Source: DASVDE01 sp035558955 (GTDB lineage Bacteria > Actinomycetota > Thermoleophilia > Solirubrobacterales > 70-9). From it: 13,598 bases of DNA. Location: NCBI GenBank assembly GCA_035558955.1, contig DATMBX010000141.1, forward strand, positions 1 through 13,598. The letters run 5' to 3'. The translations under genes were made by a program, and so were the position numbers. Shown piece by piece: positions 6,653 to 13,482 of this stretch; the first letter of the stretch is position 1, and every line of letters begins with the position of its first letter. Under the pieces are notes generated by a model that saw only the letters and a list, made by a program, of their open reading frames with translations, was not told the origin of the DNA and made no database searches.

Positions 6653-7645
6653 TTGGAGGGACTCGCCAAGCGCTACGGCGAGGTGGTGGCGGTTGCGGGA
6701 ATCGACTTGGAGATCGAGCGGGGGGAGTTCTTCACGCTGCTGGGGCCGAGCGGCTCCGGCAAGACGACGACGCTGCGGATGATCGCCGGGTTCGAGCAGC
6801 CGAGCGCGGGGCTGGTCGAACTGGCGGGCGAGGACGTGAGCCGGGTGCCGCCCTACGACCGGGCGGTCAACACGGTCTTCCAGGACTACGCGCTCTTCCC
6901 CCACATGAGCGTCGGGACGAACGTCGAGTACGGGCTGCGGGTGGCCGGCGTCGGTAAGGAGGAGCGGGCGCGGCGGCGCGAGGAGGCGCTGGAGATGGTG
7001 CGGCTGCCCGGCTACGCGGCGCGCAAGCCGGCCGAGCTGTCCGGCGGGCAGCGCCAGCGGGTGGCGCTGGCGCGGGCGATCGTCAACCGGCCCAAGGTGC
7101 TGCTGCTGGACGAGCCGCTGGGCGCGCTGGACCTGAAGCTGCGCGAGCAGATGCAGGTTGAGCTGAAGGCGATCCAGGGGGAGGTCGGGATCACCTTCGT
7201 CTACGTCACCCACGACCAGGACGAGGCGCTGACGATGAGCGACCGGATCGCCGTCTTCAACGACGGGCGGATCGAGCAGGTGAGCTCGCCGGTGGAGCTG
7301 TACGAGCGGCCGCGCAACGAGTTCGTCGCCGGCTTCGTCGGCGTCTCCAACCTGCTGGAGCGCGATGGCGAGCGCTTCACCATCCGCCCCGAGAAGGTCC
7401 AGCTGCTAGACCCGGCGGCGTCGGCCGACGGCCTGCGCACCGAGCGCGGCCGCATCGCCGACATCTCCTACGCGGGGATGGTGACCCGCTACCGGGTCGC
7501 GCTGGACGCGGGGGGAGAGCTTCTACTCGTACGTCAAAACGTGGAGGACACGTCCTTGGACGCGACCTCCGAGCGGGGGAGGGAGGTCCTGGTCGGCTGG
7601 CGCCCGGAGCAAGCGGTCGCCGTCCGAGGGCAAACGAACGCATAG
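6653..7645 (+). CDS. potA: Spermidine/putrescine-type ABC transporter ATPase
   Basis: This is the ATP-hydrolysing subunit of a polyamine-type importer, acting at the inner face of the membrane; 330 residues from the TTG. Visible motifs are Walker A GPSGSGKT (31-38), Q-loop FQDYALFP (Q77), signature LSGGQ (129-133), Walker B LLLDEP (150-155), D-loop GALD (157-160) and switch His in VTHDQDEAL (H187). Residues about 235-320 form the TOBE-type regulatory domain (IRPEKVQLL). TTG at 6653 is the only ATG/GTG/TTG in frame after the stop at 6587, but it has no ribosome binding site and cuts into the first beta strand (normally TDIRLEGLAKRYG, whose codons are present just upstream in frame). The true start is therefore uncertain. 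It is followed after 10 nt by the binding protein. PotA versus FbpC/CysA-type relatives is decided by the neighbours. Confidence 0.92.
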   Translation: MEGLAKRYGEVVAVAGIDLEIERGEFFTLLGPSGSGKTTTLRMIAGFEQPSAGLVELAGEDVSRVPPYDRAVNTVFQDYALFPHMSVGTNVEYGLRVAGVGKEERARRREEALEMVRLPGYAARKPAELSGGQRQRVALARAIVNRPKVLLLDEPLGALDLKLREQMQVELKAIQGEVGITFVYVTHDQDEALTMSDRIAVFNDGRIEQVSSPVELYERPRNEFVAGFVGVSNLLERDGERFTIRPEKVQLLDPAASADGLRTERGRIADISYAGMVTRYRVALDAGGELLLVRQNVEDTSLDATSERGREVLVGWRPEQAVAVRGQTNA

Positions 7646-7655
7646 GAGGATTACC

Positions 7656-8858
7656 GTGAGAGATCAAACGCACCCCGCGCGAACGGCCTGGCTTGTAGTC
7701 GCCGGCCTGCTCGCCTTCATGATCTTGCTCGCCGGCTGCGGCGACGACGATGACGGCGGTGGTGGCACCGCGGCCGAGCTGCAGAACGTGGGCCAGCCCG
7801 AGGGTCAGCTCAACCTGATCGCCTGGGCCGGCTACGTCGAGGACGGGTCCACCGACCCCAGCGTCGACTGGGTGACCGGGTTCGAGAGACAGACCGGCTG
7901 CCAGGTCAACGTAAAGATCGGCAACACCTCCGACGAGATGGTGCAGCTGATGCGGACCGGGCAGTACGACGGCGTCTCGGCGTCGGGCGACGCGACGCTG
8001 CGGTTGATCGAGGGCGACGACGTCGAGCCGGTCAACACGGACCTGGTGTCCAACTACGAGGACGTGTTCCCGGGCCTGAAGGAGCAACCCTACAACAGCG
8101 TCGACGGGCAGATGTACGGGATCCCGCACGGTCGCGGGGCGAACCTGCTGATGTACAACATGGATGTGGTGAGACCGGCGCCCGGGGAGTCCTGGAGCGT
8201 CGTCTTCGATCCCAGACAGGCAAGCCAGTACAGCGGCAAAGTGACCGCGTACGACAGCCCGATCTACATCGCCGACGCGGCGCTCTACCTGAAAACGCAT
8301 CAGCCCGACCTGGGGATCGAGGATCCCTACGAGCTGGACCAGAGACAGTTCGACGCGGCGATCGACCTGCTCAAACAGCAGCGCGAGAGCATCGGCGAAT
8401 ACTGGTCCGACTACACGAAGCAGATCCAGTCCTTCGCCAACGGCGACACGGTGGTGGGCACGACCTGGCCCTACCAGTACCTGACGCTGAAAGCCGAGGG
8501 CAGACCGGTCAACGCGGTCTACGCCTCAGAAGAGGGGGCAACCGGGTGGTCGGACACATGGATGCTCAGTTCGGAAGCCAGAAACCCGAACTGCATGTAC
8601 CTGTGGATGAACCACATCATCGACCCGAGAGTCAACGCCCAGGTCGCCGAGTGGTTCGGTGAGGCGCCCGCCAACGAGAAGGCGTGCCAGTTCACCGAAA
8701 ACAGAGACCACTGCGACGAGTACGACGCGGCCGGGAGAAGATATCTGGACGACCTCTTCTACTGGAAGACGCCGCTGGCCGATTGCGGCGACGACCGCGG
8801 TGAGGTCTGCCAGGACTACAACGCCTGGGTCCAGGGCTGGACCGAGGTGAAAGGCTGA
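7656..8858 (+). CDS. potD: Polyamine-type ABC transporter substrate-binding lipoprotein
   Basis: The product is 400 residues from a GTG with a strong AGGAGGA 5 nt upstream that overlaps the end of potA. It has a lipoprotein signal, with a hydrophobic segment and lipobox LLAGC (Cys28), followed by an Asp/Gly linker, so it is anchored outside the membrane. The mature part begins LNLIAWAGYVEDG, as in PotD/PotF proteins. Aromatic/acidic residues at positions expected for the polyamine pocket are W57 and Y60, W271 (GTTWPYQYL), and W298/D300 (GWSDTWML); this correspondence is by recalled alignment. Six further cysteines (82, 313, 344, 353, 377, 385) are unusual for the family. Eleven of about 17 arginines use AGA, unlike the ATPase gene upstream. 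It could bind putrescine, spermidine or a related cation. Confidence 0.9.
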   Translation: MRDQTHPARTAWLVVAGLLAFMILLAGCGDDDDGGGGTAAELQNVGQPEGQLNLIAWAGYVEDGSTDPSVDWVTGFERQTGCQVNVKIGNTSDEMVQLMRTGQYDGVSASGDATLRLIEGDDVEPVNTDLVSNYEDVFPGLKEQPYNSVDGQMYGIPHGRGANLLMYNMDVVRPAPGESWSVVFDPRQASQYSGKVTAYDSPIYIADAALYLKTHQPDLGIEDPYELDQRQFDAAIDLLKQQRESIGEYWSDYTKQIQSFANGDTVVGTTWPYQYLTLKAEGRPVNAVYASEEGATGWSDTWMLSSEARNPNCMYLWMNHIIDPRVNAQVAEWFGEAPANEKACQFTENRDHCDEYDAAGRRYLDDLFYWKTPLADCGDDRGEVCQDYNAWVQGWTEVKG

Positions 8859-9712
8859 GCCGCAGGCTCGCCAACCTGTTCCACGGGCGCCCCCGCTTCC
8901 AGGCGGGGGCGCTCCTGGCGGGCCCGGTCGGCTGGCTGGTGATCGGGTACCTGGGGTCGCTGGCGGTGCTGCTGGTGACCTCGTTCTGGTCCCTGGGCGA
9001 GCTGAGCGGGGAGATCCAGAGAACGGCGACGCTGGACAACTTCCGCACGCTGGCCGAGGAGCCGGTGTACAGAGACGTCGCCTTTCGCACCATCGGGATC
9101 GCGGCGGCGGTCACCGTCACCGACGCGCTGCTCGCCTTCCCGCTCGCCTTCTTCATGGCGAAGGTGGCGGGGCCGCGGTCGCGCGGGCTGCTCGTCGTCG
9201 CGGTGATGGTGCCGCTGTGGTCGGCCTACCTGGTGAAGGCGTACGCCTGGCGGACGATCCTCAGCGCGGACGGGCCGCTGAACTGGGCGCTGGCACCGTT
9301 CGGGCTGGACGGGCCGGGGTATGGGCTGGTCGCCGTCTGGCTGGTGATGAGCTACCTCTGGCTTCCCTACATGGTGATCCCGATCTACGCCGGGCTGGAC
9401 CGGATCAGCGACTCGCTGCTGAACGCCTCGGAGGACCTGCGGGCGCGGCCCACTTACACCTTCCGGCGGGTGATCCTGCCGCTCGCCTTCCCGGCGGTGG
9501 TGGCGGGCTCGATCTTCACCTTCTCTCTGACCCTGGGGGACTTCATTGCTCCCAGCCTGGTCGGCTCGGGGGACCAGTTCATCGGCACCGTGGTCTACTC
9601 GACGATCACCACGAACCTGCCGCTGGCGGCGGCCTTCGCGACGGTGCCGATCGCGGTGATGGTCGTCTACCTGCTGGGGGCGCGGCGGCTGGGGGCGTTC
9701 GAGCATGTGTAG
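8855..9712 (+). CDS. potB: Polyamine-type ABC transporter permease, first subunit
   Basis: A CTG start at 8855 is proposed. It overlaps the potD stop by 4 nt (CTGA) and has GAGGTG 5 nt upstream, giving 285 residues, the usual PotB length. The next usable start, GTG at 8939, would cut off the N-terminus (SRRLANLFHGRPRFQAG) and part of the first membrane segment, and no ATG/GTG/TTG lies in frame between. About six hydrophobic segments are visible, for example LVIGYLGSLAVLLVTSF, GLLVVAVMVPLWSAYLV and AVWLVMSYLWLPYMVIPI. The cytoplasmic EAA loop that docks on the ATPase reads NASEDLRARPTYTFRRVILPL at about 190-210. Arg196 stands where the conserved Gly is expected. It pairs with the second permease to form the channel. 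Confidence 0.88.
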   Translation: MSRRLANLFHGRPRFQAGALLAGPVGWLVIGYLGSLAVLLVTSFWSLGELSGEIQRTATLDNFRTLAEEPVYRDVAFRTIGIAAAVTVTDALLAFPLAFFMAKVAGPRSRGLLVVAVMVPLWSAYLVKAYAWRTILSADGPLNWALAPFGLDGPGYGLVAVWLVMSYLWLPYMVIPIYAGLDRISDSLLNASEDLRARPTYTFRRVILPLAFPAVVAGSIFTFSLTLGDFIAPSLVGSGDQFIGTVVYSTITTNLPLAAAFATVPIAVMVVYLLGARRLGAFEHV

Positions 9713-9730
9713 GGCGCGGAGGGCGGGGCG

Positions 9731-10594
9731 ATGACGCTCTCGCGGGGAGCAAGACGGCTGCTGCTCGGCGCGGCCGGGTTGACCCTGGCCTTTCTCTACG
9801 TGCCGCTGATCGTGATCGGCGTCGACGCCTTCAGCACGGCGACAACGCTGGAGTGGCCGCCGCCGGGCTACACGACGAAGTGGTTCGGCGAGGCGATCGA
9901 CAACCCGGGCGCGCGCGACGCCTTCTACAACTCGCTGAAGGCGGGGGCGGCGGCGACCGCGATCGCGCTGGTGCTGGGGACGCTGGCCTCGCTGGCGGTG
10001 TCGCGGCACCGCTTCTTCGGGCGGGAGACGATTTCCTTCCTGGTGATCCTGCCGATCGCGCTGCCGGGGATCGTCACCGGGATCGCGCTCAACTCGACCT
10101 TCACCCAGATCCTCGGCATCGACCTCAGCCTGTTCACGATCGTCGTCGGCCACGCGACCTTCTGCATCGTCGTCATCTACAACAACGCGGTGGCGCGGCT
10201 GCGGCGCCTCTCGACCTCCTTCGAGGAGGCCTCGGCCGACCTCGGCGCCCACACCTGGCAGACCTTCCGCCTCGTCACCCTGCCGAACCTGCGCAGCGCC
10301 CTCGTCGCCGGCGCCCTGCTCGCCTTCGCCCTCTCCTTCGACGAGATCATCGTCACCACGTTCACCGCCGGCACCGGCACGCAGACCCTCCCCCTCTGGA
10401 TCTTCACCAACCTCTCCCGCCCCAACCAGCTGCCGATAGTCAACGTGGTAGCGGTCCTCGTAATCCTCATCTCAATAATCCCCGTCTACTTCGCCCACCG
10501 CCTAACCCGAGCCGAAGGCGCCCCGGCGGCAGGCAAAGGCCGCGGCCGCTTTGAAGGCGGCGGCGTGGAGGCCAAGGCAACCGCTGTCCCGTAG
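9731..10594 (+). CDS. potC: Polyamine-type ABC transporter permease, second subunit
   Basis: The product is 287 residues. The ATG has GGAGGG 7 nt upstream and lies 18 nt after potB. Six hydrophobic segments are visible, beginning LLLGAAGLTLAFLYVPLIVIGV and ending VVAVLVILISIIPVYFA. The canonical EAA loop reads EEASADLGAHTWQTFRLVTLPNL at about 165-187 with Gly172 intact. The PotC-type N-terminus has the LEWPPPGYTTKWF segment after the first membrane helix, typical of polyamine PotC/YdcV permeases. The extended C-terminal tail (after about 255) is Gly/Arg/Ala-rich and probably disordered. Third-position base use changes from G-rich to C-rich within the gene around 10200, and more A-ending codons appear near the 3' end. 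It is the last gene of the operon. Confidence 0.9.
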   Translation: MTLSRGARRLLLGAAGLTLAFLYVPLIVIGVDAFSTATTLEWPPPGYTTKWFGEAIDNPGARDAFYNSLKAGAAATAIALVLGTLASLAVSRHRFFGRETISFLVILPIALPGIVTGIALNSTFTQILGIDLSLFTIVVGHATFCIVVIYNNAVARLRRLSTSFEEASADLGAHTWQTFRLVTLPNLRSALVAGALLAFALSFDEIIVTTFTAGTGTQTLPLWIFTNLSRPNQLPIVNVVAVLVILISIIPVYFAHRLTRAEGAPAAGKGRGRFEGGGVEAKATAVP

Positions 10595-10628
10595 AGCGGC
10601 TATTAAAGCGACGCTTTCACTGCCGCTC
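10594..10628 (+). terminator. Hairpin at the end of the importer operon
   Basis: Outer arms GAGCGGC (10594-10600) and GCCGCTC (10622-10628), and inner arms AAAGCG (10605-10610) and CGCTTT (10612-10617), form a two-part stem with a symmetric 4x4 internal loop. It begins at the last base of the potC stop codon. There is no T-tract, and the one-base apex means the inner pairs nearest the tip cannot all form in RNA. The left side contains GCGGCTATT, also found in the Fic promoter, so it may instead be a regulatory site. Confidence 0.45.
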
Positions 10629-10641
10629 CTCACTTGGCTCC

Positions 10642-10677
10642 TTATTAATGAAAAGCGGCTATTGCTAAAATAGCTGC
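10642..10677 (+). promoter_or_regulatory. Promoter and inverted-repeat operator of the Fic gene
   Basis: TTATTA (10642-10647) and TAAAAT (10666-10671) form a sigma-70-like promoter with an 18-nt spacer. An inverted repeat with arms GCGGCTATT (10655-10663) and AATAGCTGC (10669-10677), 8 of 9 pairs matching over a 5-nt spacer, covers the -10 box. A protein bound here would block transcription. The downstream Fic protein has its own winged-helix domain, so autoregulation is plausible. Confidence 0.55.
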
Positions 10678-10678
10678 T

Positions 10679-11884
10679 GTGAATGCGCCAGAGGCCCGGG
10701 CCGGCCGCTTTATCGCTCAGCGGGGCGGCTATTCGGCTTTTATCCCGCGTCCTCTTCCTCCGGACCCCCCGCTTGACTTCGACGGGGAGATGGTCGCGCT
10801 CCTCGCGGACGCCGGCACCGAGCTTGGCCGGCTGGATGGCGTCGCCAAGGTCATTCCCGATCCCGACTTCTTTGTCGGGATGTATGTGCGGCGGGAGGCA
10901 GTGCTCAGCTCGCAGATCGAGGGCACGCAGAGCACTCTGGAGGATCTCCTCGAGCAAGAGCTGGAGCCTGCACAGCGCCAGGAGGGCACCGACGTGCTCG
11001 ACATCGTGAATTACGTCCAGGCGATGAACTATGGGCTCAAGCGACTGGAGGCGCTGCCTTTATCGCTTCGCCTGATCCGCGAGATCCACAAGGAGCTCCT
11101 GCGCGATGGACGAGGTTCAAAAGCGACTCCCGGCGAATTTCGCACAACGCAGAACTGGATCGGCCCGCAGGGAGCCGGCCTTAAGCAGGCCACTTTCGTG
11201 CCCCCACCCGCACACGAGATGAAGGAGGCCCTGCATGACTTTGAGAAGTTCCTGCGCGGCGGCACCGGTCTTCCGGCCCTGATCGAGGTGGGCCTGGCCC
11301 ATGCTCAGTTCGAAACCATCCACCCTTTTCTGGATGGAAACGGCCGAGTTGGGCGGCTGCTGAACACCTTTCTCCTGGTTCATCGAGGCGTTCTGCGGCA
11401 GCCCCTGCTCTACCTCAGCTATTTCTTCAAACTTCACCGCACCGAGTACTACGACCGCCTGATGGCCGTACGTCTGCGGGGCGACTGGGAGGGCTGGATG
11501 CGCTTCTTCCTCGGCGGAGTCGTCCATACAGCCCGCAAGGCGACTGAAACCGCCGAGCGGATCTTCGAGCTACGCGAAGCCGATCGCGGTCTGATCCTCG
11601 AAAGCAACTTGGGCCAGAACGGGCTAATGCTGCTGTCGAATCTGTTTCAGCGACCGCTGGTCAACATCAACTTGGTCGCCGAGCTGCTTGGCTCGACGTT
11701 CCCAACTGCCAGCAGGCTTGTGGGAGGGCTGGAGGAGTTGGGGATCCTGCGGGAGATCACTGGTCGAAGGCGCTCACGGATATTTCGCTATGAGCCGTAC
11801 CTCGCCCTGTTCGACGAGCCCGTCGCCGAGCGTGTCGAAGAGGGCGAGGCGGAGCTGACCGAGGCGTCGACAGCGGAGGCTTAG
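10679..11884 (+). CDS. Fic-domain AMPylating protein with inhibitory motif and winged helix
   Basis: The product is 401 residues. Fic enzymes usually transfer AMP from ATP to a hydroxyl side chain of a target protein. The catalytic motif HPFLDGNGRVGR is complete at 215-226, including His215, Asp219, Asn221 and Arg223. An N-terminal inhibitory helix of class II type is present, LSSQIEG with S77 and E81-G82, so the enzyme is expected to be auto-inhibited. Residues about 10-110 form the Fic N-terminal domain, and about 318-380 a winged helix-turn-helix (LLSNLFQRPLVNINLVAELL, then TASRLVGGLEELGILRE), followed by an acidic tail. GTG at 10679 has no ribosome binding site and lies 8 nt after a -10 box, so the mRNA is likely leaderless. 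No antitoxin gene adjoins it. The target is unknown. Confidence 0.9.
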   Translation: MNAPEARAGRFIAQRGGYSAFIPRPLPPDPPLDFDGEMVALLADAGTELGRLDGVAKVIPDPDFFVGMYVRREAVLSSQIEGTQSTLEDLLEQELEPAQRQEGTDVLDIVNYVQAMNYGLKRLEALPLSLRLIREIHKELLRDGRGSKATPGEFRTTQNWIGPQGAGLKQATFVPPPAHEMKEALHDFEKFLRGGTGLPALIEVGLAHAQFETIHPFLDGNGRVGRLLNTFLLVHRGVLRQPLLYLSYFFKLHRTEYYDRLMAVRLRGDWEGWMRFFLGGVVHTARKATETAERIFELREADRGLILESNLGQNGLMLLSNLFQRPLVNINLVAELLGSTFPTASRLVGGLEELGILREITGRRRSRIFRYEPYLALFDEPVAERVEEGEAELTEASTAEA

Positions 11885-13453
11885 TTAGAGCGGGATGTTG
11901 CCGTGCTTGCGCTTTGGCTGGTCCACGCGCTTGGACTGGAGCATGCGCAAGGCCTTGATCAGCTTCGGGCGGGTTTGGCGGGGCTCGATGACGTCGTCGA
12001 TGTAGCCGCGCTCGGCCGCCGAGTAGGGGTTGGCGAAGTGGGCTTTGTAATCGTCGATCAGCTTCTGGCGGCGCTCGTCGGGGGTCGGCGAGGAAGCGAT
12101 GTCTTTGCGGTAAATGATGTTGACCGCGCCCTCCGGCCCCATCACCGCGACCTCGGCGGTCGGCCAGGCGACGTTGTAGTCGGCCAGCATGTGCTTCGAG
12201 TTCATCACGTCGTAGGCGCCGCCGTAGGCCTTGCGGGTGACGACGGTGAGCTTCGGCACGGTCGCCTCGGTGAAGGCGTAGAGCAGCTTCGCGCCGTGGC
12301 GGATGATCCCGTTCCACTCCTGGTCGGTGCCGGGGAGGAAGCCGGGAACGTCGGTGAAGGTGACGATCGGGACGTTGTAGGCGTCGCAGGTGCGGACGAA
12401 GCGCGCCGCCTTCTCGGAGGCCTCGATGTCCAGCACGCCGGCGAGGAAGGCGGGCTGGTTGCCGACGATGCCGATCGGGTAGCCGTCCAGGCGCGAGAAG
12501 CCGCAGACGATGTTCTTGGCGAAGTGCTCGTGGACCTCGAAGAACTCCTCGTCGTCGACGATGCGGGAGATCACGTCGCGCATGTCGTAGGGCTTGGAGG
12601 GGTCGTCGGGGACGAGGGTGTCGAGCTCTTCGTCCTCGCGCTCGGGGTCGTCGGTCGGCTCAAAGCGCGGCGGCGCCTCGAGGTTGTTGGAGGGCAGGAA
12701 GCTGAGCAGGTAGCGCGCGTCCTCGAGGCAGCTCTCCTCGTCCTCGGAGGCGAAGTGGGCGACGCCGGACTTCGAGTTGTGGCTCATCGCCCCGCCCAGC
12801 TCCTCGAACTCGACCTCCTCGCCGGTGACCGTTTTGATCACCTCGGGGCCGGTGATGAACATGTGGCTGGTCTCTTTGACCATGAAGATGAAGTCGGTCA
12901 TCGCCGGCGAGTAGACGGCGCCGCCGGCGCAGGGGCCCATGATCAGGCTGATCTGGGGGATGACGCCGCTGCATCTGACGTTGCGGACGAAGACGTCGCC
13001 GTAGGCGCCGAGGCTGACGACGCCCTCCTGGATGCGGGCGCCGCCGGAGTCGTTGATGCCGACCACCGGCGCGCCGACCTGGGCCGCCAGGTCCATCACC
13101 TTGCACATCTTCTCCGCCATCACCTCGCCGAGGCTGCCGCCGAAGACGGTGAAGTCCTGGGAGAAGACGAAGACGGTGCGGCCGTCGATCGTGCCGTGGC
13201 CGGTGACGACGGCGTCGCCCCAGGGCCGGCGCTTCTGCATCTCGAAGTCGTAGGTGCGATGGCGGACGAAGGTGTCGAGCTCCTCGAAGGAGCCGAGGTC
13301 GAGCAGCTTCTCGACCCGCTCGCGGGCGGTCATCTTGCCCTTCGCGTGCTGCTTCTCCACCGCCTCCTCGGAGGCGGAGTGGATGGCGGCCTCGCGCAAC
13401 TCGCGCAGGTAGGAGAGCTTCTCCTCGTGGGTGACCGGGTTGCGTTCGCGCAT
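11885..13453 (-). CDS. pccB: Acyl-CoA carboxylase carboxyltransferase (beta) subunit, propionyl-CoA type
   Basis: The product is 522 residues, full family length. It transfers CO2 from carboxybiotin to an acyl-CoA (propionyl-CoA to methylmalonyl-CoA, or acetyl-CoA to malonyl-CoA) in the cytoplasm. The N-terminal crotonase-like half contains INDSGGARIQEG (D135, G137-G138). The C-terminal half contains FTDVPGFLPGTDQEWNG and RKAYGGAYDVM (G411-G412). Asp415 in that last motif corresponds, by recalled alignment, to the Asp that favours propionyl-CoA in actinobacterial PccB/AccD5. The protein ends KRKHGNIPL, a usual ending for the family. No clear ribosome binding site precedes the ATG at 13453. 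An unidentified gene ends 29 nt upstream on the same strand, so co-transcription is likely. The biotin-carrying alpha subunit is not in the window. Its stop abuts that of the Fic gene. Confidence 0.95.
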   Translation of the reverse strand: MRERNPVTHEEKLSYLRELREAAIHSASEEAVEKQHAKGKMTARERVEKLLDLGSFEELDTFVRHRTYDFEMQKRRPWGDAVVTGHGTIDGRTVFVFSQDFTVFGGSLGEVMAEKMCKVMDLAAQVGAPVVGINDSGGARIQEGVVSLGAYGDVFVRNVRCSGVIPQISLIMGPCAGGAVYSPAMTDFIFMVKETSHMFITGPEVIKTVTGEEVEFEELGGAMSHNSKSGVAHFASEDEESCLEDARYLLSFLPSNNLEAPPRFEPTDDPEREDEELDTLVPDDPSKPYDMRDVISRIVDDEEFFEVHEHFAKNIVCGFSRLDGYPIGIVGNQPAFLAGVLDIEASEKAARFVRTCDAYNVPIVTFTDVPGFLPGTDQEWNGIIRHGAKLLYAFTEATVPKLTVVTRKAYGGAYDVMNSKHMLADYNVAWPTAEVAVMGPEGAVNIIYRKDIASSPTPDERRQKLIDDYKAHFANPYSAAERGYIDDVIEPRQTRPKLIKALRMLQSKRVDQPKRKHGNIPL

Positions 13454-13482
13454 CGGGGAGGCGCGATTCTATGGAGTACGGC

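Noticed and set aside
8816..10252. Minus-strand open frame of 478 codons, rich in Arg, His, Gln and Gly
   Set aside because: It is the shadow of the two permease genes, which have clear membrane segments and EAA loops.
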